This document shows, one piece after another, positions 1 through 9,809 of a stretch of DNA of 64,000 nucleotides. Position 1 is the stretch's first letter, and each line of letters starts with the position of its first letter. Position numbers and translations under genes: made by a program. The stretch comes from Exiguobacterium sp. Helios (GTDB lineage: Bacteria > Bacillota > Bacilli > Exiguobacteriales > Exiguobacteriaceae). Below the pieces are notes generated by a model. The model had not been told where the DNA came from. It saw only the letters and a list, made by a program, of their open reading frames with translations, and ran no database searches. The DNA lies in assembly GCF_014524545.1 (NCBI RefSeq), contig NZ_CP053557.1, positions 2,753,501-2,817,500 on the forward strand. The letters run 5' to 3'.

Positions 1-380
1 TTCCCGATGTCGACGGGCATCGTGTACCCTGTACAGATGACATCCATCGCACCCTCGATCGTCAAGGGAATCCGCATTGCCCGACCGAAATCATTGGTCG
101 TTCCGACCGGTAAGACACCCAGTTTTGGACGAACCGGATACGAGGCCATTCCACTGATTACTTCGTTTAACGTACCATCTCCACCTGCAGCAACGACAAG
201 GTCAAATTCGGCTTCGCAGGCCCGTGCTGCTTCATATGTCGCGTCACCGACCGCTTTCGTCGAATAGACGGAAGTCTCATAACCCGCTGCTTCCAGCCGG
301 TCTAAGATATACGGCAGATTACGCTTTACCATCTCTTTCCCGGAAGTCGGGTTATAAATCACTCGCGCTCTAGGTCTCAT
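1..380 (-). CDS. dagK: Diacylglycerol kinase, N-terminal part (runs off window)
   Basis: Lipid kinase that phosphorylates diacylglycerol, recycling it into phospholipid synthesis at the cytoplasmic face of the membrane. The 126 visible residues start MRPRARVIYNP and carry the nucleotide-binding GGDGT motif (VVAAGGDGTLNEVISG) typical of the DagK/YegS/DgkB catalytic domain. The C-terminal part lies outside the window. The ATG at 380 follows an AAAAAGGAGAAAATCTT ribosome site. It sits downstream of gatB on the same strand, the usual Bacillales order (gatCAB then dgkB/yerQ), but a terminator and its own promoter lie between them. Confidence 0.9.
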   Translation of the reverse strand, partial: MRPRARVIYNPTSGKEMVKRNLPYILDRLEAAGYETSVYSTKAVGDATYEAARACEAEFDLVVAAGGDGTLNEVISGMASYPVRPKLGVLPVGTTNDFGRAMRIPLTIEGAMDVICTGYTMPVDIG

Positions 381-431
381 AAGATTTTCTCCTTTTTTAC
401 TCAACCGATCCATTTGATACATAACTGTTTT

Positions 432-460
432 ATTTTACATGAAGTTCTGACACATTACAA
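432..460 (-). promoter_or_regulatory. Candidate sigma-A promoter of dagK
   Basis: On the minus strand TTGTAA (455-460) and TAAAAT (432-437) are separated by 17 bases, about 50 bases upstream of the dagK start and downstream of the gatB terminator. Confidence 0.55.
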
Positions 461-464
461 AGGC

Positions 465-518
465 AAAAAAAGAAGCACCGCTTCCTCCCCCTGATTTAAG
501 GAAGGAGACCGGTGCTTC
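465..518 (-). terminator. Intrinsic terminator of the gatCAB operon
   Basis: Inverted repeat GAAGCACCG (472-480) / CGGTGCTTC (510-518), with further pairing of purine and pyrimidine runs inside, followed on the minus strand by a run of seven T. It lies just after the gatB stop. Confidence 0.85.
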
Positions 519-526
519 AACAAAGC

Positions 527-1960
527 TTATTTTAATTTTTCGAGTTCTTCGTAGAACAGTTGATCGAGCAATGCCGGATTCGCCATTCCTTTTGTTTTTT
601 TCATGATTTGACCGATGACGAAACCTTTTTTCCGGTCACGGCCGTTGACAAGTTCTTCGACAACTGCCGGATTTGCTTCAAACATCTCGACGATAAGTCC
701 GCGAAGGAGTCCTTCGTCCGAAATTTGTGCGAGTCCTTGTTCTTCGACGTAAGCACGCGGCTCGACGCCTTGTTCGATGACAGCCGTGAAGACTTGTTTC
801 GCGATTTTCGATGAAATCGTTCCGCCGGCAATCAGTTCGATCATTTCGGCGAGACGGGCTGGTGTCAGCTTGATCGTATCAAACGTTTCCGTCGATTTGT
901 TCAAGTGACCTTGGACTTCCCCGACCGTCCAGTTGGCAGCGGCTTTCGGTTCAGCACCGGCTGCAATCGTTGCTTCGAAGTACTCGGCCATCTCACGTGT
1001 GACCGTCAATTGTTTCGCGTCATAGGCCGACAGACCAAGCGCTTCCTGGTAGCGGACACGACGGGCATCCGGTAATTCCGGAATGCCGGCGCGGATTGCT
1101 TCTTTCCAGTCATGATCGAGGACCAGCTTAACGAGATCCGGTTCCGGGAAGTAGCGGTAATCGGATGCGCCTTCTTTGACCCGCATCAGGACCGTTTGTT
1201 TTTTCGTTTCGTCAAAGCGGAGTGTCTCCTGACGCATGACGCCGCCGGATAACAACAGCTTGCGGTGACGGTCTTCTTCGAACTCAAGACCTTTTAAGAC
1301 ATTTCCGAACGAGTTCAAGTTCTTCAGTTCGGTTTTTGTACCGAACTTCTCTTGTCCGTAGGGACGGACGGAGATGTTACAGTCGCAACGTAACGACCCT
1401 TCTTCCATCTTAACGTCCGAGACGCCTGCATACTGCAGGACTTCTTTCAGACGCTCGAGGTAAGCGACCGCTTCTTTTGGTGAGCGCATGTCGGCTTCAC
1501 TGACGATCTCAATCAACGGTGCGCCGGTCCGGTTGAAGTCGACGACCGAATGGTTGGCGCCGGTGTGGTTCATCTTCCCGGCATCTTCTTCGAGGTGGAC
1601 GCGTTCAATCCGGAAACGTTTTGTTTCGCCGTCGACTTCCGCATCGATGTAGCCGTCAAAACCGATCGGCTGATCAAACTGCGAAATTTGATAGGCTTTT
1701 GGCGTATCCGGATAAAAATAGTTTTTCCGGTCGAATTTCGTTTGATCGGCAACGTGACAGTTCAAGGCCATGGCTGCACGAACGGCGAGTTCGACTGCTT
1801 TTTCATTGATTTTCGGCAGGACACCGGGATGTCCGAGACAGATCGGGCACGTCTTCGTGTTCGTTTCCGCTCCGTATTCCCGGGCACAGCCGCAAAACAT
1901 CTTTGTATTTGTATTTAATTCGGCATGGACTTCAATACCGATGACCGTTTCAAAGTTCAT
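527..1960 (-). CDS. gatB: Asp-tRNA(Asn)/Glu-tRNA(Gln) amidotransferase subunit B
   Basis: tRNA-binding subunit of the GatCAB complex. It activates the acyl group of mischarged Glu-tRNA(Gln) or Asp-tRNA(Asn), which is then amidated with ammonia from GatA. The 477-residue product begins [17 protein letters not shown], the conserved GatB start, with the CxC...CxxC zinc-site region ([16 protein letters not shown]) near residues 25-50 and the GatB/YqeY helical domain at the C-terminus. The ATG at 1960 follows AAAGGAGAATGCCTT; longer upstream reading would run back into gatA. It is third in gatC-gatA-gatB, 13 bases after gatA, so probably cotranscribed. Confidence 0.97.
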   Translation of the reverse strand: MNFETVIGIEVHAELNTNTKMFCGCAREYGAETNTKTCPICLGHPGVLPKINEKAVELAVRAAMALNCHVADQTKFDRKNYFYPDTPKAYQISQFDQPIGFDGYIDAEVDGETKRFRIERVHLEEDAGKMNHTGANHSVVDFNRTGAPLIEIVSEADMRSPKEAVAYLERLKEVLQYAGVSDVKMEEGSLRCDCNISVRPYGQEKFGTKTELKNLNSFGNVLKGLEFEEDRHRKLLLSGGVMRQETLRFDETKKQTVLMRVKEGASDYRYFPEPDLVKLVLDHDWKEAIRAGIPELPDARRVRYQEALGLSAYDAKQLTVTREMAEYFEATIAAGAEPKAAANWTVGEVQGHLNKSTETFDTIKLTPARLAEMIELIAGGTISSKIAKQVFTAVIEQGVEPRAYVEEQGLAQISDEGLLRGLIVEMFEANPAVVEELVNGRDRKKGFVIGQIMKKTKGMANPALLDQLFYEELEKLK

Positions 1961-1973
1961 AAGGCATTCTCCT

Positions 1974-3416
1974 TTATAGCTTCGGAAGCGCAAATCCACC
2001 GGTCGCAAGCTCGAATGCATGCGCAGCACGATAAATCGTCGCCTCGTCAAAGTGTTTTCCGATGATTTGCAGACCGACCGGTAATCCGTCGACGAGACCG
2101 GCTGGAACCGAAATCGCCGGCACACCTGCCAAGTTGATTGGAATCGTCAGGATATCGTTGGCATACATCGTGACCGGATCATCGTTTTGTGCCCCGAGTT
2201 CAAAGGCAGGTGTCGGTGCAGTTGGTCCGATGATGACATCGTAGTTGGCAAGGACCTGGTCAAAGTCTTGTTTAATCAATGTCCGTGCTTGTTGTGCTTT
2301 TTTATAGTAGGCATCGTAGTAGCCTGAGCTGAGGGCATACGTTCCGAGCATGATCCGACGTTTGACTTCGTCGCCGAAACCTTGAGCGCGCGAATACTTG
2401 AAGACATCTTCAAGTGCATCGGCTTCGGCACGGACACCGTAACGGATACCGTCGAAACGGGCCAGGTTGGATGAAGCTTCTGAAGAAGCGAGTAAGTAAT
2501 ACGTCGCCAACGCATATTTCGAGTTCGGAAGTGACACTTCATCAACCGTCGCACCAAGCGACTCGAGTTTCTTGATGGCGGCACGGATATTTTCCTTGAC
2601 GCCTTCACTGATTCCTTCTCCGAAATATTCTTTCGGAACGGCAATCTTCAGTCCTTTGATATCCCCTGTCAGTGCTTGTGTGTAATCCGTCGGGTTGACG
2701 TTCGCTGACGTCGAATCCATGTCACAATGTCCGGCAATCGCACTCAATAAGTACGCATTGTCTTCGACCGTCCGTGTCAATGGACCGATTTGGTCAAGTG
2801 ACGAGGCGAAGGCAACGAGACCGTAACGCGAGACGAGACCATATGTTGGTTTTAAACCGACGACACCACAGTAAGCAGCCGGTTGACGGATCGAACCACC
2901 CGTATCAGAACCGAGGCTGAATAAGACTTCGCCTGCCGCGACAGCTGCTGCTGAGCCGCCTGACGAACCGCCTGGCACGTGTTTCGTATTCCATGGGTTG
3001 CGGACCGGTTTATAAGCCGAGTTTTCGTTTGATGAGCCCATCGCGAATTCATCCATGTTCAATTTCCCGATTGTGATGGCTCCTGCTTCATGCAGACGCT
3101 CGACGACCGTCGCATCATGCGCCGGAACGAAGTTTTCGAGGAACTTCGAACCACATGTCGTCGTCATCCCTTTCGTGACGATGTTGTCTTTGACACCAAT
3201 CGGTAACCCGAATAACGGGTTTGCTTCATGTTTTGCAATCTCGTCCATCCGTTTTGCCTGCTCGAAAGCATCTTCGTTCAACGATAAAAATGCGCCGATG
3301 TTTCCGTCCACGCGGTCAATCCGGTCAAACGATTCCTGGACAAGCTCGGATACTTTGACTTCTCCGTCTTTGACGAGTGTGTGTAAATTCTTTACACCAT
3401 GTTCAAAAAGTGACAT
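1974..3416 (-). CDS. gatA: Asp-tRNA(Asn)/Glu-tRNA(Gln) amidotransferase subunit A
   Basis: Amidase subunit of GatCAB that releases ammonia from glutamine and channels it to GatB. The 480-residue product carries the amidase signature with the catalytic serine region [14 protein letters not shown] and the downstream [14 protein letters not shown] motif of the Ser-cisSer-Lys triad. The chosen ATG ([10 protein letters not shown]) at 3416 follows a GGAGGAG ribosome site; longer starts would begin within the end of gatC. The gap to gatC is 16 bases. The length matches the family. Confidence 0.97.
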   Translation of the reverse strand: MSLFEHGVKNLHTLVKDGEVKVSELVQESFDRIDRVDGNIGAFLSLNEDAFEQAKRMDEIAKHEANPLFGLPIGVKDNIVTKGMTTTCGSKFLENFVPAHDATVVERLHEAGAITIGKLNMDEFAMGSSNENSAYKPVRNPWNTKHVPGGSSGGSAAAVAAGEVLFSLGSDTGGSIRQPAAYCGVVGLKPTYGLVSRYGLVAFASSLDQIGPLTRTVEDNAYLLSAIAGHCDMDSTSANVNPTDYTQALTGDIKGLKIAVPKEYFGEGISEGVKENIRAAIKKLESLGATVDEVSLPNSKYALATYYLLASSEASSNLARFDGIRYGVRAEADALEDVFKYSRAQGFGDEVKRRIMLGTYALSSGYYDAYYKKAQQARTLIKQDFDQVLANYDVIIGPTAPTPAFELGAQNDDPVTMYANDILTIPINLAGVPAISVPAGLVDGLPVGLQIIGKHFDEATIYRAAHAFELATGGFALPKL

Positions 3417-3432
3417 ATCGGTGGTCTCCTCC

Positions 3433-3723
3433 TTATTCGAATACTGCCGGGACACGGACTTGTCCGTCTTCCCAATCAGGTGAGAGTCGTTCTACTTCCA
3501 TGCGCGGAAGCGATGGACGTACTTCATCTTTACGCAAGACGTTTTTGAGATCGAGGACGTGTGTCGTCGGTTCGACGCCTGTCGTATCGAGCTCATTTAA
3601 TTGTTCAGCAAACCCGAGAATCTTCTCAAGTTGAACGGTAAATTGTTGGACTTCTTCATCTGTTACGGCGAGACGTGCTAAATGCGCCACATGGCGGACT
3701 TGTTCTTCATTAATCTTTGCCAT
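3433..3723 (-). CDS. gatC: Asp-tRNA(Asn)/Glu-tRNA(Gln) amidotransferase subunit C
   Basis: Small subunit that wraps around GatA and GatB and stabilises the amidotransferase. The 96-residue product has the family pattern: [18 protein letters not shown] at the N-terminus and the [18 protein letters not shown] block in the middle. The ATG at 3723 is preceded by CCGGAGGTGGAATCAG. It is the first gene of the gatCAB operon. No glnS or asnS is visible nearby, so which tRNA the enzyme serves cannot be told from this window. Confidence 0.95.
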   Translation of the reverse strand: MAKINEEQVRHVAHLARLAVTDEEVQQFTVQLEKILGFAEQLNELDTTGVEPTTHVLDLKNVLRKDEVRPSLPRMEVERLSPDWEDGQVRVPAVFE

Positions 3724-3770
3724 CTGATTCCACCTCCGGAACTTTTTCAATATATTTTACACTATTTCTA

Positions 3771-3779
3771 ATCATAGCA
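3771..3779 (-). promoter_or_regulatory. Candidate extended -10 promoter of gatCAB
   Basis: The minus strand reads TGCTATGAT, an extended -10 element (TGn plus TATGAT), about 45 bases upstream of gatC. No good -35 is seen at the right distance, which fits an extended -10 promoter. Confidence 0.45.
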
Positions 3780-3793
3780 CTTTTTGTCCAGAC

Positions 3794-3836
3794 AAAAAAG
3801 ACGATGGTGCATCGGGGGGAGGTCCGCACCATCGTC
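3794..3836 (-). terminator. Intrinsic terminator downstream of mntH
   Basis: Perfect 11-base inverted repeat GACGATGGTGC (3800-3810) / GCACCATCGTC (3826-3836), followed on the minus strand by six T. It separates mntH from gatCAB. The 88 bases between the mntH stop and this stem hold further pairing (two AAGCTT copies around CCGGGCAG). Confidence 0.85.
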
Positions 3837-3924
3837 CTTATAGGGGTAGCAAAGCTTCCGGGCAGAAAGCTTCTAGTAATGAATTACCCGAGCTGCCGGT
3901 AAGCAAAACAAAAAATCTGATTAT

Positions 3925-5142
3925 TCAAAATAAAAGATCAGCTAACAGATAGACGTTGAAGATGATAACGATACTGACAATCGTCCAAGCGGAACCTTTC
4001 GTCAGCGGCCGATTTTTATATTTGCCCATGATCCGTTCACTTGATGTGGCACGAATTAATGGAATCAACGCAAACGGAATCCCGAACGATAAGGCGACCT
4101 GGCTCCAAATCAACGCGCGTGTCGGATCAAATCCGGATAACAGCAAGAGGATAGCCGGTAACATCGTGATACTGCGTCTGAGAAAAAGCGGAATCTCCAT
4201 CTTCAGGAAACCGCGCATGATGGCGTCGCCGGACATCGTGCCGACACTCGATGAAGCGAGTCCGGAAATCAACAGTGCTCCGCCAAACAGATAAGGTGCT
4301 GCACCGCCGAGTGACGTCCCGAGCCCGTGAAAAATACTTTCCAGCGTCTCTGCCTGTTGGCTCGTCCCGAAGAAAACGGTCGCCGCAATGACAAGCATCG
4401 CGGCATTGACTGCTCCCGCAATCAACATGGCCGCCCAAATGTCCATTTTCTGAATCCGTAATAATCCTTTTTTATCAGCGATGTTCCCCATCCGTCGTTT
4501 CGTTAAGTCGGAATGGAGATAAATCGCGTGTGGCATGACCGTTGCCCCGAGCATCCCCGCTGCGAGAACAATACTCGACGTCCCCGAAAATCCGGGAATC
4601 AATCCACCGGCAACATCCTGGAGAACCGGTCTGACTTCGATGACTTGGATCGCAAATGCGAGTGCGATGACAAGGACCAGGGTTCCGATGACGGCTTCAA
4701 AATGCCGTAATCCTTTTCGTTCGAATCCAAGGATGATGAACGAAGCAACCGCCGTCAGCAAGGCGGCGATTTTCAAATCGATGCCGAACAGCAGGTTAAA
4801 ACCGAGTGCCGCCCCGACGAATTCGGCCAAGTCCGTCGCCATGGCAACGAGTTCGGCCTGTGCCCAGTAAATGATCCGCATGACCGGCGATAATTCATCC
4901 CGAATCACTTCCGCGAGACTCGTATTGCTGACCAGCCCCAGTTTCGCTGACAGCGTCTGAATCATGACGGCCATCAAGTTTGCTGCGATGATCACCCACA
5001 GGAGTAAAAATCCGTACTGCGCTCCTGCCGTCATGTTTGTCGCAAAATTCCCCGGATCGAGGTAAGCGACGGCAGCCACGAACGCCGGTCCGATATAGTG
5101 TCTTTTTTTCAAACGCTCCACTGGAACGATCGGTTGACTCAT
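3925..5142 (-). CDS. mntH: NRAMP-family Mn2+/Fe2+ transporter
   Basis: Proton-coupled divalent metal importer in the cytoplasmic membrane, mainly for manganese. The 405-residue protein has about eleven predicted membrane segments, the DPGN metal-binding motif near residue 31 (AAVAYLDPGNFATN) and the second family motif MPHAIYLHS around residue 207. The ATG at 5142 follows AGAGGTGAGG; an in-frame GTG one codon earlier is an alternative. The gene is monocistronic, with a terminator behind it. Its promoter contains a palindrome that could be a metal-regulator operator. Confidence 0.93.
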   Translation of the reverse strand: MSQPIVPVERLKKRHYIGPAFVAAVAYLDPGNFATNMTAGAQYGFLLLWVIIAANLMAVMIQTLSAKLGLVSNTSLAEVIRDELSPVMRIIYWAQAELVAMATDLAEFVGAALGFNLLFGIDLKIAALLTAVASFIILGFERKGLRHFEAVIGTLVLVIALAFAIQVIEVRPVLQDVAGGLIPGFSGTSSIVLAAGMLGATVMPHAIYLHSDLTKRRMGNIADKKGLLRIQKMDIWAAMLIAGAVNAAMLVIAATVFFGTSQQAETLESIFHGLGTSLGGAAPYLFGGALLISGLASSSVGTMSGDAIMRGFLKMEIPLFLRRSITMLPAILLLLSGFDPTRALIWSQVALSFGIPFALIPLIRATSSERIMGKYKNRPLTKGSAWTIVSIVIIFNVYLLADLLF

Positions 5143-5170
5143 CACTTTGCCTCACCTCTCTTTAGTTGTT

Positions 5171-5198
5171 AGTATACGCTTTTTTTGCGTATAGGCAA
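5171..5198 (-). promoter_or_regulatory. mntH promoter with embedded palindrome (candidate MntR operator)
   Basis: On the minus strand TTGCCT (5193-5198) and TATACT (5171-5176) are 16 bases apart. The spacer and -10 are covered by the perfect inverted repeat TATACGC-N7-GCGTATA (5173-5193). Repression of mntH by MntR is established in Bacillus; that this palindrome is the MntR site is inference. Confidence 0.5.
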
Positions 5199-5245
5199 CA
5201 TATATGTTTTACGTAAAGATATGTTCACTTAGTTAGTTTCTTCTA

Positions 5246-5287
5246 TATAAAAAGAATGTCCGGCGCACGAGGCACCGGACATTCTTT
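5246..5287 (-). terminator. Intrinsic terminator of putP
   Basis: Stem AAAGAATGTCCGG (5251-5263) / CCGGACATTCTTT (5275-5287) with an 11-base loop, followed on the minus strand by TTTTTATATAG. Confidence 0.85.
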
Positions 5288-5296
5288 TCGTTATCA

Positions 5297-6808
5297 TCAT
5301 ACGACTTTCCGTTGTTGTTCTGCTCCTTTGAGTTGAGCTTGTACTTCATCGAATTCATCATACATCGCTTGACTCGGTGCTTTCGTCAAGAGACTGCCGA
5401 CAACAAGTGCGACGGTGGAAGCGATGAATGCAGGAATCATTTCATACATCTCCGAGATATAAAACGGAAGATCTTTGACATACACCTTCACCAAAATCCA
5501 GACGATGACGACGACTGTTCCTGTAATCATCGAGGCAAGAGCACCATGTTTGTTCATCCGGCGCCATAATAAACTGAACAAGACGACCGGTCCAAATGCA
5601 GCGCCGAATCCGGCCCACGCATATCCTACAAGTGTCAGAATGGATTTTTGAGCACCAAATGATAAGGCAATGGCAAGGAGTGCGACGACGAGAACCATGA
5701 TCCGTCCCATGACCATCAACTCTTTATCTGACGCATTTCGTTTCAGGAAACGCTGATAGAAATCATTAGTTGCGGCACTCGATGACACAAGCAGCTGCGT
5801 CGAAATCGTTGACATGATGGCAGCGAGCAATGCCGCCAGTAATAATCCCGTGATGAACCCCGGGAACAGATCACGTGACAGTTGAATGAAGACGTTCTCT
5901 GGATTTTCGAGTTTTCCACCTTGTTGCGTGAAATAAGCGTATCCGAATAGTCCGGTTACCATTGCCCCGACAATCGAAAACGTCATCCAGATCATCCCGA
6001 CCCGACGAGCCGCTTTCATTTCATGCAAGTTTCGAATCGCCATAAAACGGACGATGATGTGCGGTTGACCAAAGTAACCAAGTCCCCAGGCAAGCAGGGA
6101 AACGATACCGATCACAGTCGTTCCTTTGAACAGTTCAAGTTTCGAACCATCTGTCGAACGGATCGTCTCAAGCGTCTCATTAATCCCGCCGCTGAGCGCA
6201 AGCGTAACGGCTGGGACGATCAGCAAGGCGATGACCATGATCATTCCTTGGACGACGTCCGTCCAACTGACTGCGAGGAAACCACCGAGGAATACATACG
6301 CGATGACGACACCTGCCAAAATCCATAAGCCGGTTGTATACTCGAGTCCGAAGACCGATTCAAACAAACGACCGCCGGCGACAAAACCACTTGAAGCGTA
6401 CATTATAAAGAATATTAAGATAACTCCAGCTGAAACTGTACGCAGGACACCACTTTTATCGTGGAACCGCTTTTCAAAGTAGTCGGGAATCGTAATCGCA
6501 TCCCCGGCATGCGCCGTATAAGCACGTAAACGTGGTGCAACTAGCAACCAGTTGGCATACGCACCGAGTAGTAACCCGATGACAATCCATCCACTGGACA
6601 GACCAGTTGCAAACATAGCGCCTGGTAATCCCATCAATAACCATCCACTCATATCACTCGCTCCGGCTGAGAGCGCTGTGACGACCGGTCCGATCGTTCG
6701 TCCTCCAAGCATATAATCGTTCATGTTTTTTGTCCGATAATACGCGACGACGCCTAGTATGACCATCAAACCCAGATACAACAAAATCGCGAACCACATT
6801 CCGTTCAT
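5297..6808 (-). CDS. putP: Sodium/proline symporter
   Basis: Sodium-coupled proline importer of the SSS family in the cytoplasmic membrane. The 503-residue product has about 12-13 membrane segments and the family signatures GASDMSGWLLMGLPGA near residue 50 and the sodium-site region FMYASSGFVAGGRLFE. The ATG at 6808 (MNGMWFAILLYLG) follows AAAAGGGGGAGCACGAG; an upstream in-frame start would lie inside the preceding hairpin. It follows pruA on the same strand, so uptake and oxidation of proline are encoded together. A terminator-like hairpin lies between them. Confidence 0.93.
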   Translation of the reverse strand: MNGMWFAILLYLGLMVILGVVAYYRTKNMNDYMLGGRTIGPVVTALSAGASDMSGWLLMGLPGAMFATGLSSGWIVIGLLLGAYANWLLVAPRLRAYTAHAGDAITIPDYFEKRFHDKSGVLRTVSAGVILIFFIMYASSGFVAGGRLFESVFGLEYTTGLWILAGVVIAYVFLGGFLAVSWTDVVQGMIMVIALLIVPAVTLALSGGINETLETIRSTDGSKLELFKGTTVIGIVSLLAWGLGYFGQPHIIVRFMAIRNLHEMKAARRVGMIWMTFSIVGAMVTGLFGYAYFTQQGGKLENPENVFIQLSRDLFPGFITGLLLAALLAAIMSTISTQLLVSSSAATNDFYQRFLKRNASDKELMVMGRIMVLVVALLAIALSFGAQKSILTLVGYAWAGFGAAFGPVVLFSLLWRRMNKHGALASMITGTVVVIVWILVKVYVKDLPFYISEMYEMIPAFIASTVALVVGSLLTKAPSQAMYDEFDEVQAQLKGAEQQRKVV

Positions 6809-6830
6809 CTCGTGCTCCCCCTTTTCTAAA

Positions 6831-6861
6831 GAAAAACGGGTATGCAGGTCGCATACCCGTT
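6831..6861 (-). terminator. Hairpin terminator between pruA and putP
   Basis: Stem AACGGGTATGC (6835-6845) / GCATACCCGTT (6851-6861), then TTTTTC on the minus strand. It sits directly before the putP ribosome site with little room for another promoter, so it probably lowers rather than abolishes putP transcription from the pruA promoter. Confidence 0.75.
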
Positions 6862-6880
6862 TCATCTATTAAACATCATT

Positions 6881-8425
6881 TTAGAACATTTCAGAAGTAG
6901 TTTTTGCTTGAAGGTGTAAAGTCAAGTAATCCGGTCCGCCTGCTTTTGAATCCGTTCCTGACATGTTGAATCCGCCAAACGGTTGGTATCCAACGATTGC
7001 CCCTGTGCAACCACGGTTGAAGTACAAGTTACCGACATGGAAGTTCGCACGTGCGTATTCCTGGTTCGTACGATCCTGAGTGATGACAGCACCTGTCAAA
7101 CCATATTCCGTGTTGTTGGCGATATCGATTGCTTCTTTGAAGTCTTTTGCTTTTGTGAAGGCAACGACCGGTCCGAAGATTTCTTCCTGCATCAAGCGGT
7201 CAGTCGGTTGAACGTCAGCGACGATTGTCGGCGAGACGAAGTATCCTGTCGAATCATCCGCCGTACCACCCGCTGCAATCCGTCCTTCTTGTTTTGCGAC
7301 ATCGAAGTACGATGTGATTTTTTTGAAAGCTGCTGCATCGATGACAGGTCCTACGTTGTTCGTCACGTCGACCGGGTTACCGATACTAAGTTTGTTTGTG
7401 TTTTCGACGACTTTTGCGAGCAATTCGTCATAAACCGAATCAAGTGCGACGACACGTGAACAAGCTGAACATTTTTGTCCTGAGAAACCGAATGCCGCTT
7501 TTGTGATCATGTCTGCTGCGTAGTCAAGATCAGCTGACTCATCGATAACCATTGTATCTTTTCCGCCCATTTCCGCGATAACGCGTTTGAGCCAGATTTG
7601 ACCGTCGTTCAATTTAGAAGCCCGTTCGTTAATACGGAGGCCGACATCACGTGAACCCGTGAAGCTGATGAAACGTGTTTTCGGGTGATCGACGAGGTAA
7701 TCGCCGACTTCTGCACCTGGTCCCGGAATGAAGTTCAAGACGCCGGCCGGAAGACCAGCTTGTTCCATGACTTCAACGAATTTGGCAGCGACGACCGGTG
7801 TCGTCGATGCTGGTTTCAAGAGGATCGGGTTACCTGCCACGATCGCAGCAACCGCTGTTCCTGCCATGATGGCAAGCGGGAAGTTCCATGGTGAGATGAT
7901 GACACCGACACCCAGTGGAATGTAGTCGTACCGGTTGTATTCACCCGGACGGCTCTCGACTTTTTTACCTTCTTTTAGTACGAGCATCTGACGCGCATAG
8001 TATTCGAGGAAGTCGATTGCTTCTGCTGTATCCGCATCCGCTTCGTTCCATGGTTTACCTGCTTCTTTAACGAGATAAGCCGAGAATTCATGTTTGCGTT
8101 TGCGAATGATGTTTGCCGCTTTGAATAAGACGTCCGCACGAACACTCGGATTGACGAATTTCCACGTCTCAAATGCTTTGACTGCCGCTTGCATTGCATC
8201 TTCAGCGTGTGCTTGTGTCGCTTTCGAAACGCGTCCGACGATTTCTTCTTTGTTTGCCGGATTGACAGAAACGATTTTGTCCTCTGTCGTCACACGTTCT
8301 CCCCCGATGACGAGCGGATAATCTTTCCCAAGCTCTTTCGATACAAGTTCAAGCGCCTCTTCGAACGCTTTCTTGTTTGCTTCCTGTGAGAAGTCCGTGA
8401 ATGGTTCGTGTTTGTACGGAATCAT
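6881..8425 (-). CDS. pruA: 1-pyrroline-5-carboxylate dehydrogenase
   Basis: NAD-dependent dehydrogenase oxidising glutamate semialdehyde/pyrroline-5-carboxylate to glutamate, the second step of proline breakdown (also the end of arginine breakdown; called rocA in Bacillus subtilis). The 514 residues match the RocA-type family length. Visible motifs are the Rossmann [11 protein letters not shown], the FTGSRDVG glycine motif, the glutamate region EMGGKDTM and the catalytic cysteine in [11 protein letters not shown]. The ATG at 8425 follows AAAGGGGGAATAGAG. No proline dehydrogenase gene is seen in this window. A cre-like site lies in the leader. Confidence 0.95.
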   Translation of the reverse strand: MIPYKHEPFTDFSQEANKKAFEEALELVSKELGKDYPLVIGGERVTTEDKIVSVNPANKEEIVGRVSKATQAHAEDAMQAAVKAFETWKFVNPSVRADVLFKAANIIRKRKHEFSAYLVKEAGKPWNEADADTAEAIDFLEYYARQMLVLKEGKKVESRPGEYNRYDYIPLGVGVIISPWNFPLAIMAGTAVAAIVAGNPILLKPASTTPVVAAKFVEVMEQAGLPAGVLNFIPGPGAEVGDYLVDHPKTRFISFTGSRDVGLRINERASKLNDGQIWLKRVIAEMGGKDTMVIDESADLDYAADMITKAAFGFSGQKCSACSRVVALDSVYDELLAKVVENTNKLSIGNPVDVTNNVGPVIDAAAFKKITSYFDVAKQEGRIAAGGTADDSTGYFVSPTIVADVQPTDRLMQEEIFGPVVAFTKAKDFKEAIDIANNTEYGLTGAVITQDRTNQEYARANFHVGNLYFNRGCTGAIVGYQPFGGFNMSGTDSKAGGPDYLTLHLQAKTTSEMF

Positions 8426-8449
8426 CTCTATTCCCCCTTTTATACTTGC

Positions 8450-8499
8450 TTTTAATCGCTTACATTCTCCATTGTACAGAAGCATGTCGCCGCTTACAA
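8450..8499 (-). promoter_or_regulatory. pruA promoter with downstream cre-like site
   Basis: On the minus strand TTGTAA (8494-8499) and TACAAT (8471-8476) are spaced by 17 bases. Just downstream, ATGTAAGCGATTAAAA (8450-8465) matches the left half of the CcpA cre consensus, with one mismatch in the right half. This would place CcpA as a roadblock on pruA-putP when preferred carbon is available (inference). Confidence 0.55.
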
Positions 8500-8510
8500 T
8501 TATTCTGGAC

Positions 8511-8545
8511 AAAAAAATGAAGAAGACCGTGGAGGCCCTCTTCAT
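8511..8545 (-). terminator. Intrinsic terminator of the HesB-like gene
   Basis: Stem ATGAAGA (8517-8523) / TCTTCAT (8539-8545) followed by seven T on the minus strand. Confidence 0.75.
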
Positions 8546-8552
8546 TTGCGAT

Positions 8553-8840
8553 TCATTGCTTGGCCTGCGAGAAGACGATCTCTTCATTTTGAACAGATAC
8601 TTCGACATCCTGCCCCTGGAACAGCCAGTCATCCTGATCCGAGACGACGAAATGAATCCCGTCGACGGTTTCTTCAACCGCTGCCCGGTCGACGGTCTCC
8701 ATGTGTACGCCGACCGAAAACCCTTGCGTCAAATCGGTTGATCCACCGTATTTAGCGAAAAAGCGGATTGTATCGCCTTCTTTTGCTTCCATTTCTTCTT
8801 TGAAATACTGTAATGCTTCATCTGTTACGTGAATTTTCAT
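8553..8840 (-). CDS. HesB/IscA-like small protein (YneR type)
   Basis: The 95-residue protein begins [17 protein letters not shown] and contains IRFFAKYGG and GFSVGVHM, the pattern of the HesB/YadR/YfhF group in Bacillales. True IscA proteins bind iron-sulfur clusters through three cysteines. None of those is present here, so a cluster-carrier role is doubtful and the function is unknown. The ATG at 8840 follows AAAGGAGAGTGGGTTCAAC. It is a single gene with its own terminator, upstream of pruA. Confidence 0.75.
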   Translation of the reverse strand: MKIHVTDEALQYFKEEMEAKEGDTIRFFAKYGGSTDLTQGFSVGVHMETVDRAAVEETVDGIHFVVSDQDDWLFQGQDVEVSVQNEEIVFSQAKQ

Positions 8841-8954
8841 GTTGAACCCACTCTCCTTTGTGATAGTGTACCTATTTCCTACTCAAAAAAGCGAATTTCC
8901 TGTATGGTGAAGACATAGATGATTGATGTTGTTCATATAGGAGGAACTGAAAAT

Positions 8955-9797
8955 ATGAAACGATTACTGACGGTACTCGTGTCAACGGGTATCATCCTTG
9001 CAGGGTGCGGAAATGATGCTGCACCGTCTACTGATACTGAATCCCCGAAGTCAACGGAAACGAAACAAACGAAGCAGGCAGGTCAAGACGTTCTTGACGT
9101 CTACAAGACGTATCAACAAACCGTTGGACAATCGGGTACGGCTGACGCCAAGGCACTTGCCCGGATTGAATATACCGGTGATGGAAAATTACTCCGTCCT
9201 GCCATGCTCGGTGCTAACAATTTAAACATCCGGCCGGGTAAGGTCGTCAAAAGCTTTCAGGAAGGTGATGTCGCCTATATCATCCATGAATTTAACGATG
9301 AGGACGGGTCTCCCTTACCGAACCGTGCTTCAAAACTGTTATTGAAACAGGACGGTGAATGGAAAATCGTCATCGTCCCGACGAAATTTGACCCTGAAGT
9401 CTTTACGACCCTCGCCTCCCTGTTCGAATCCTTTAATGCCGACGAGTACGGCGTCAACGCGAAAGCGGCGGAAGCGGTCGGCAACACGAAGGAAGACGAG
9501 CAGGATGAAGTTTTCACGCGGGTCAATGCCCAGACGGACTACATGGCGCTCGAGATGAACAGCAACATCCTTATGATTTACGGTCCTGCCCTTGGTAACA
9601 AAGGTAATCCGGAGACGCTCGTCAAGTATTATGAAGATTATGCCGACTGGTACCGCGAGGAACAGACCTTGCTGCTGAAGACAGCCAAGGCCGGGACCGA
9701 TTACGAAAAATACCTGATTGCGCTAGATCCGTTAAAGGAAAGTCTGCAGAAGAAACTCGAAAAATATGCTGACCAGTTGAACATGGAACTGGGTTGA
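8955..9797 (+). CDS. Putative lipoprotein of unknown function
   Basis: A 280-residue exported protein. The N-terminus MKRLLTVLVSTGIILAGC is a lipoprotein signal with lipobox LAGC and cysteine at residue 18; a Thr/Ser/Lys-rich linker follows. The folded part (about residues 45-275) has a region resembling small secreted domains of the NTF2-like kind (VAYIIHEFNDEDGSPLP, DGEWKIVIVPT) and an acidic helical C-terminus. I do not recognise the family. The ATG at 8955 follows ATAGGAGGAACTGAAAAT. The bcp gene starts 12 bases downstream, so the two are probably one operon, hinting at a role at the membrane under oxidative stress (weak inference). Confidence 0.75.
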   Translation: MKRLLTVLVSTGIILAGCGNDAAPSTDTESPKSTETKQTKQAGQDVLDVYKTYQQTVGQSGTADAKALARIEYTGDGKLLRPAMLGANNLNIRPGKVVKSFQEGDVAYIIHEFNDEDGSPLPNRASKLLLKQDGEWKIVIVPTKFDPEVFTTLASLFESFNADEYGVNAKAAEAVGNTKEDEQDEVFTRVNAQTDYMALEMNSNILMIYGPALGNKGNPETLVKYYEDYADWYREEQTLLLKTAKAGTDYEKYLIALDPLKESLQKKLEKYADQLNMELG

Positions 9798-9809
9798 GGA
9801 GGACCATTC

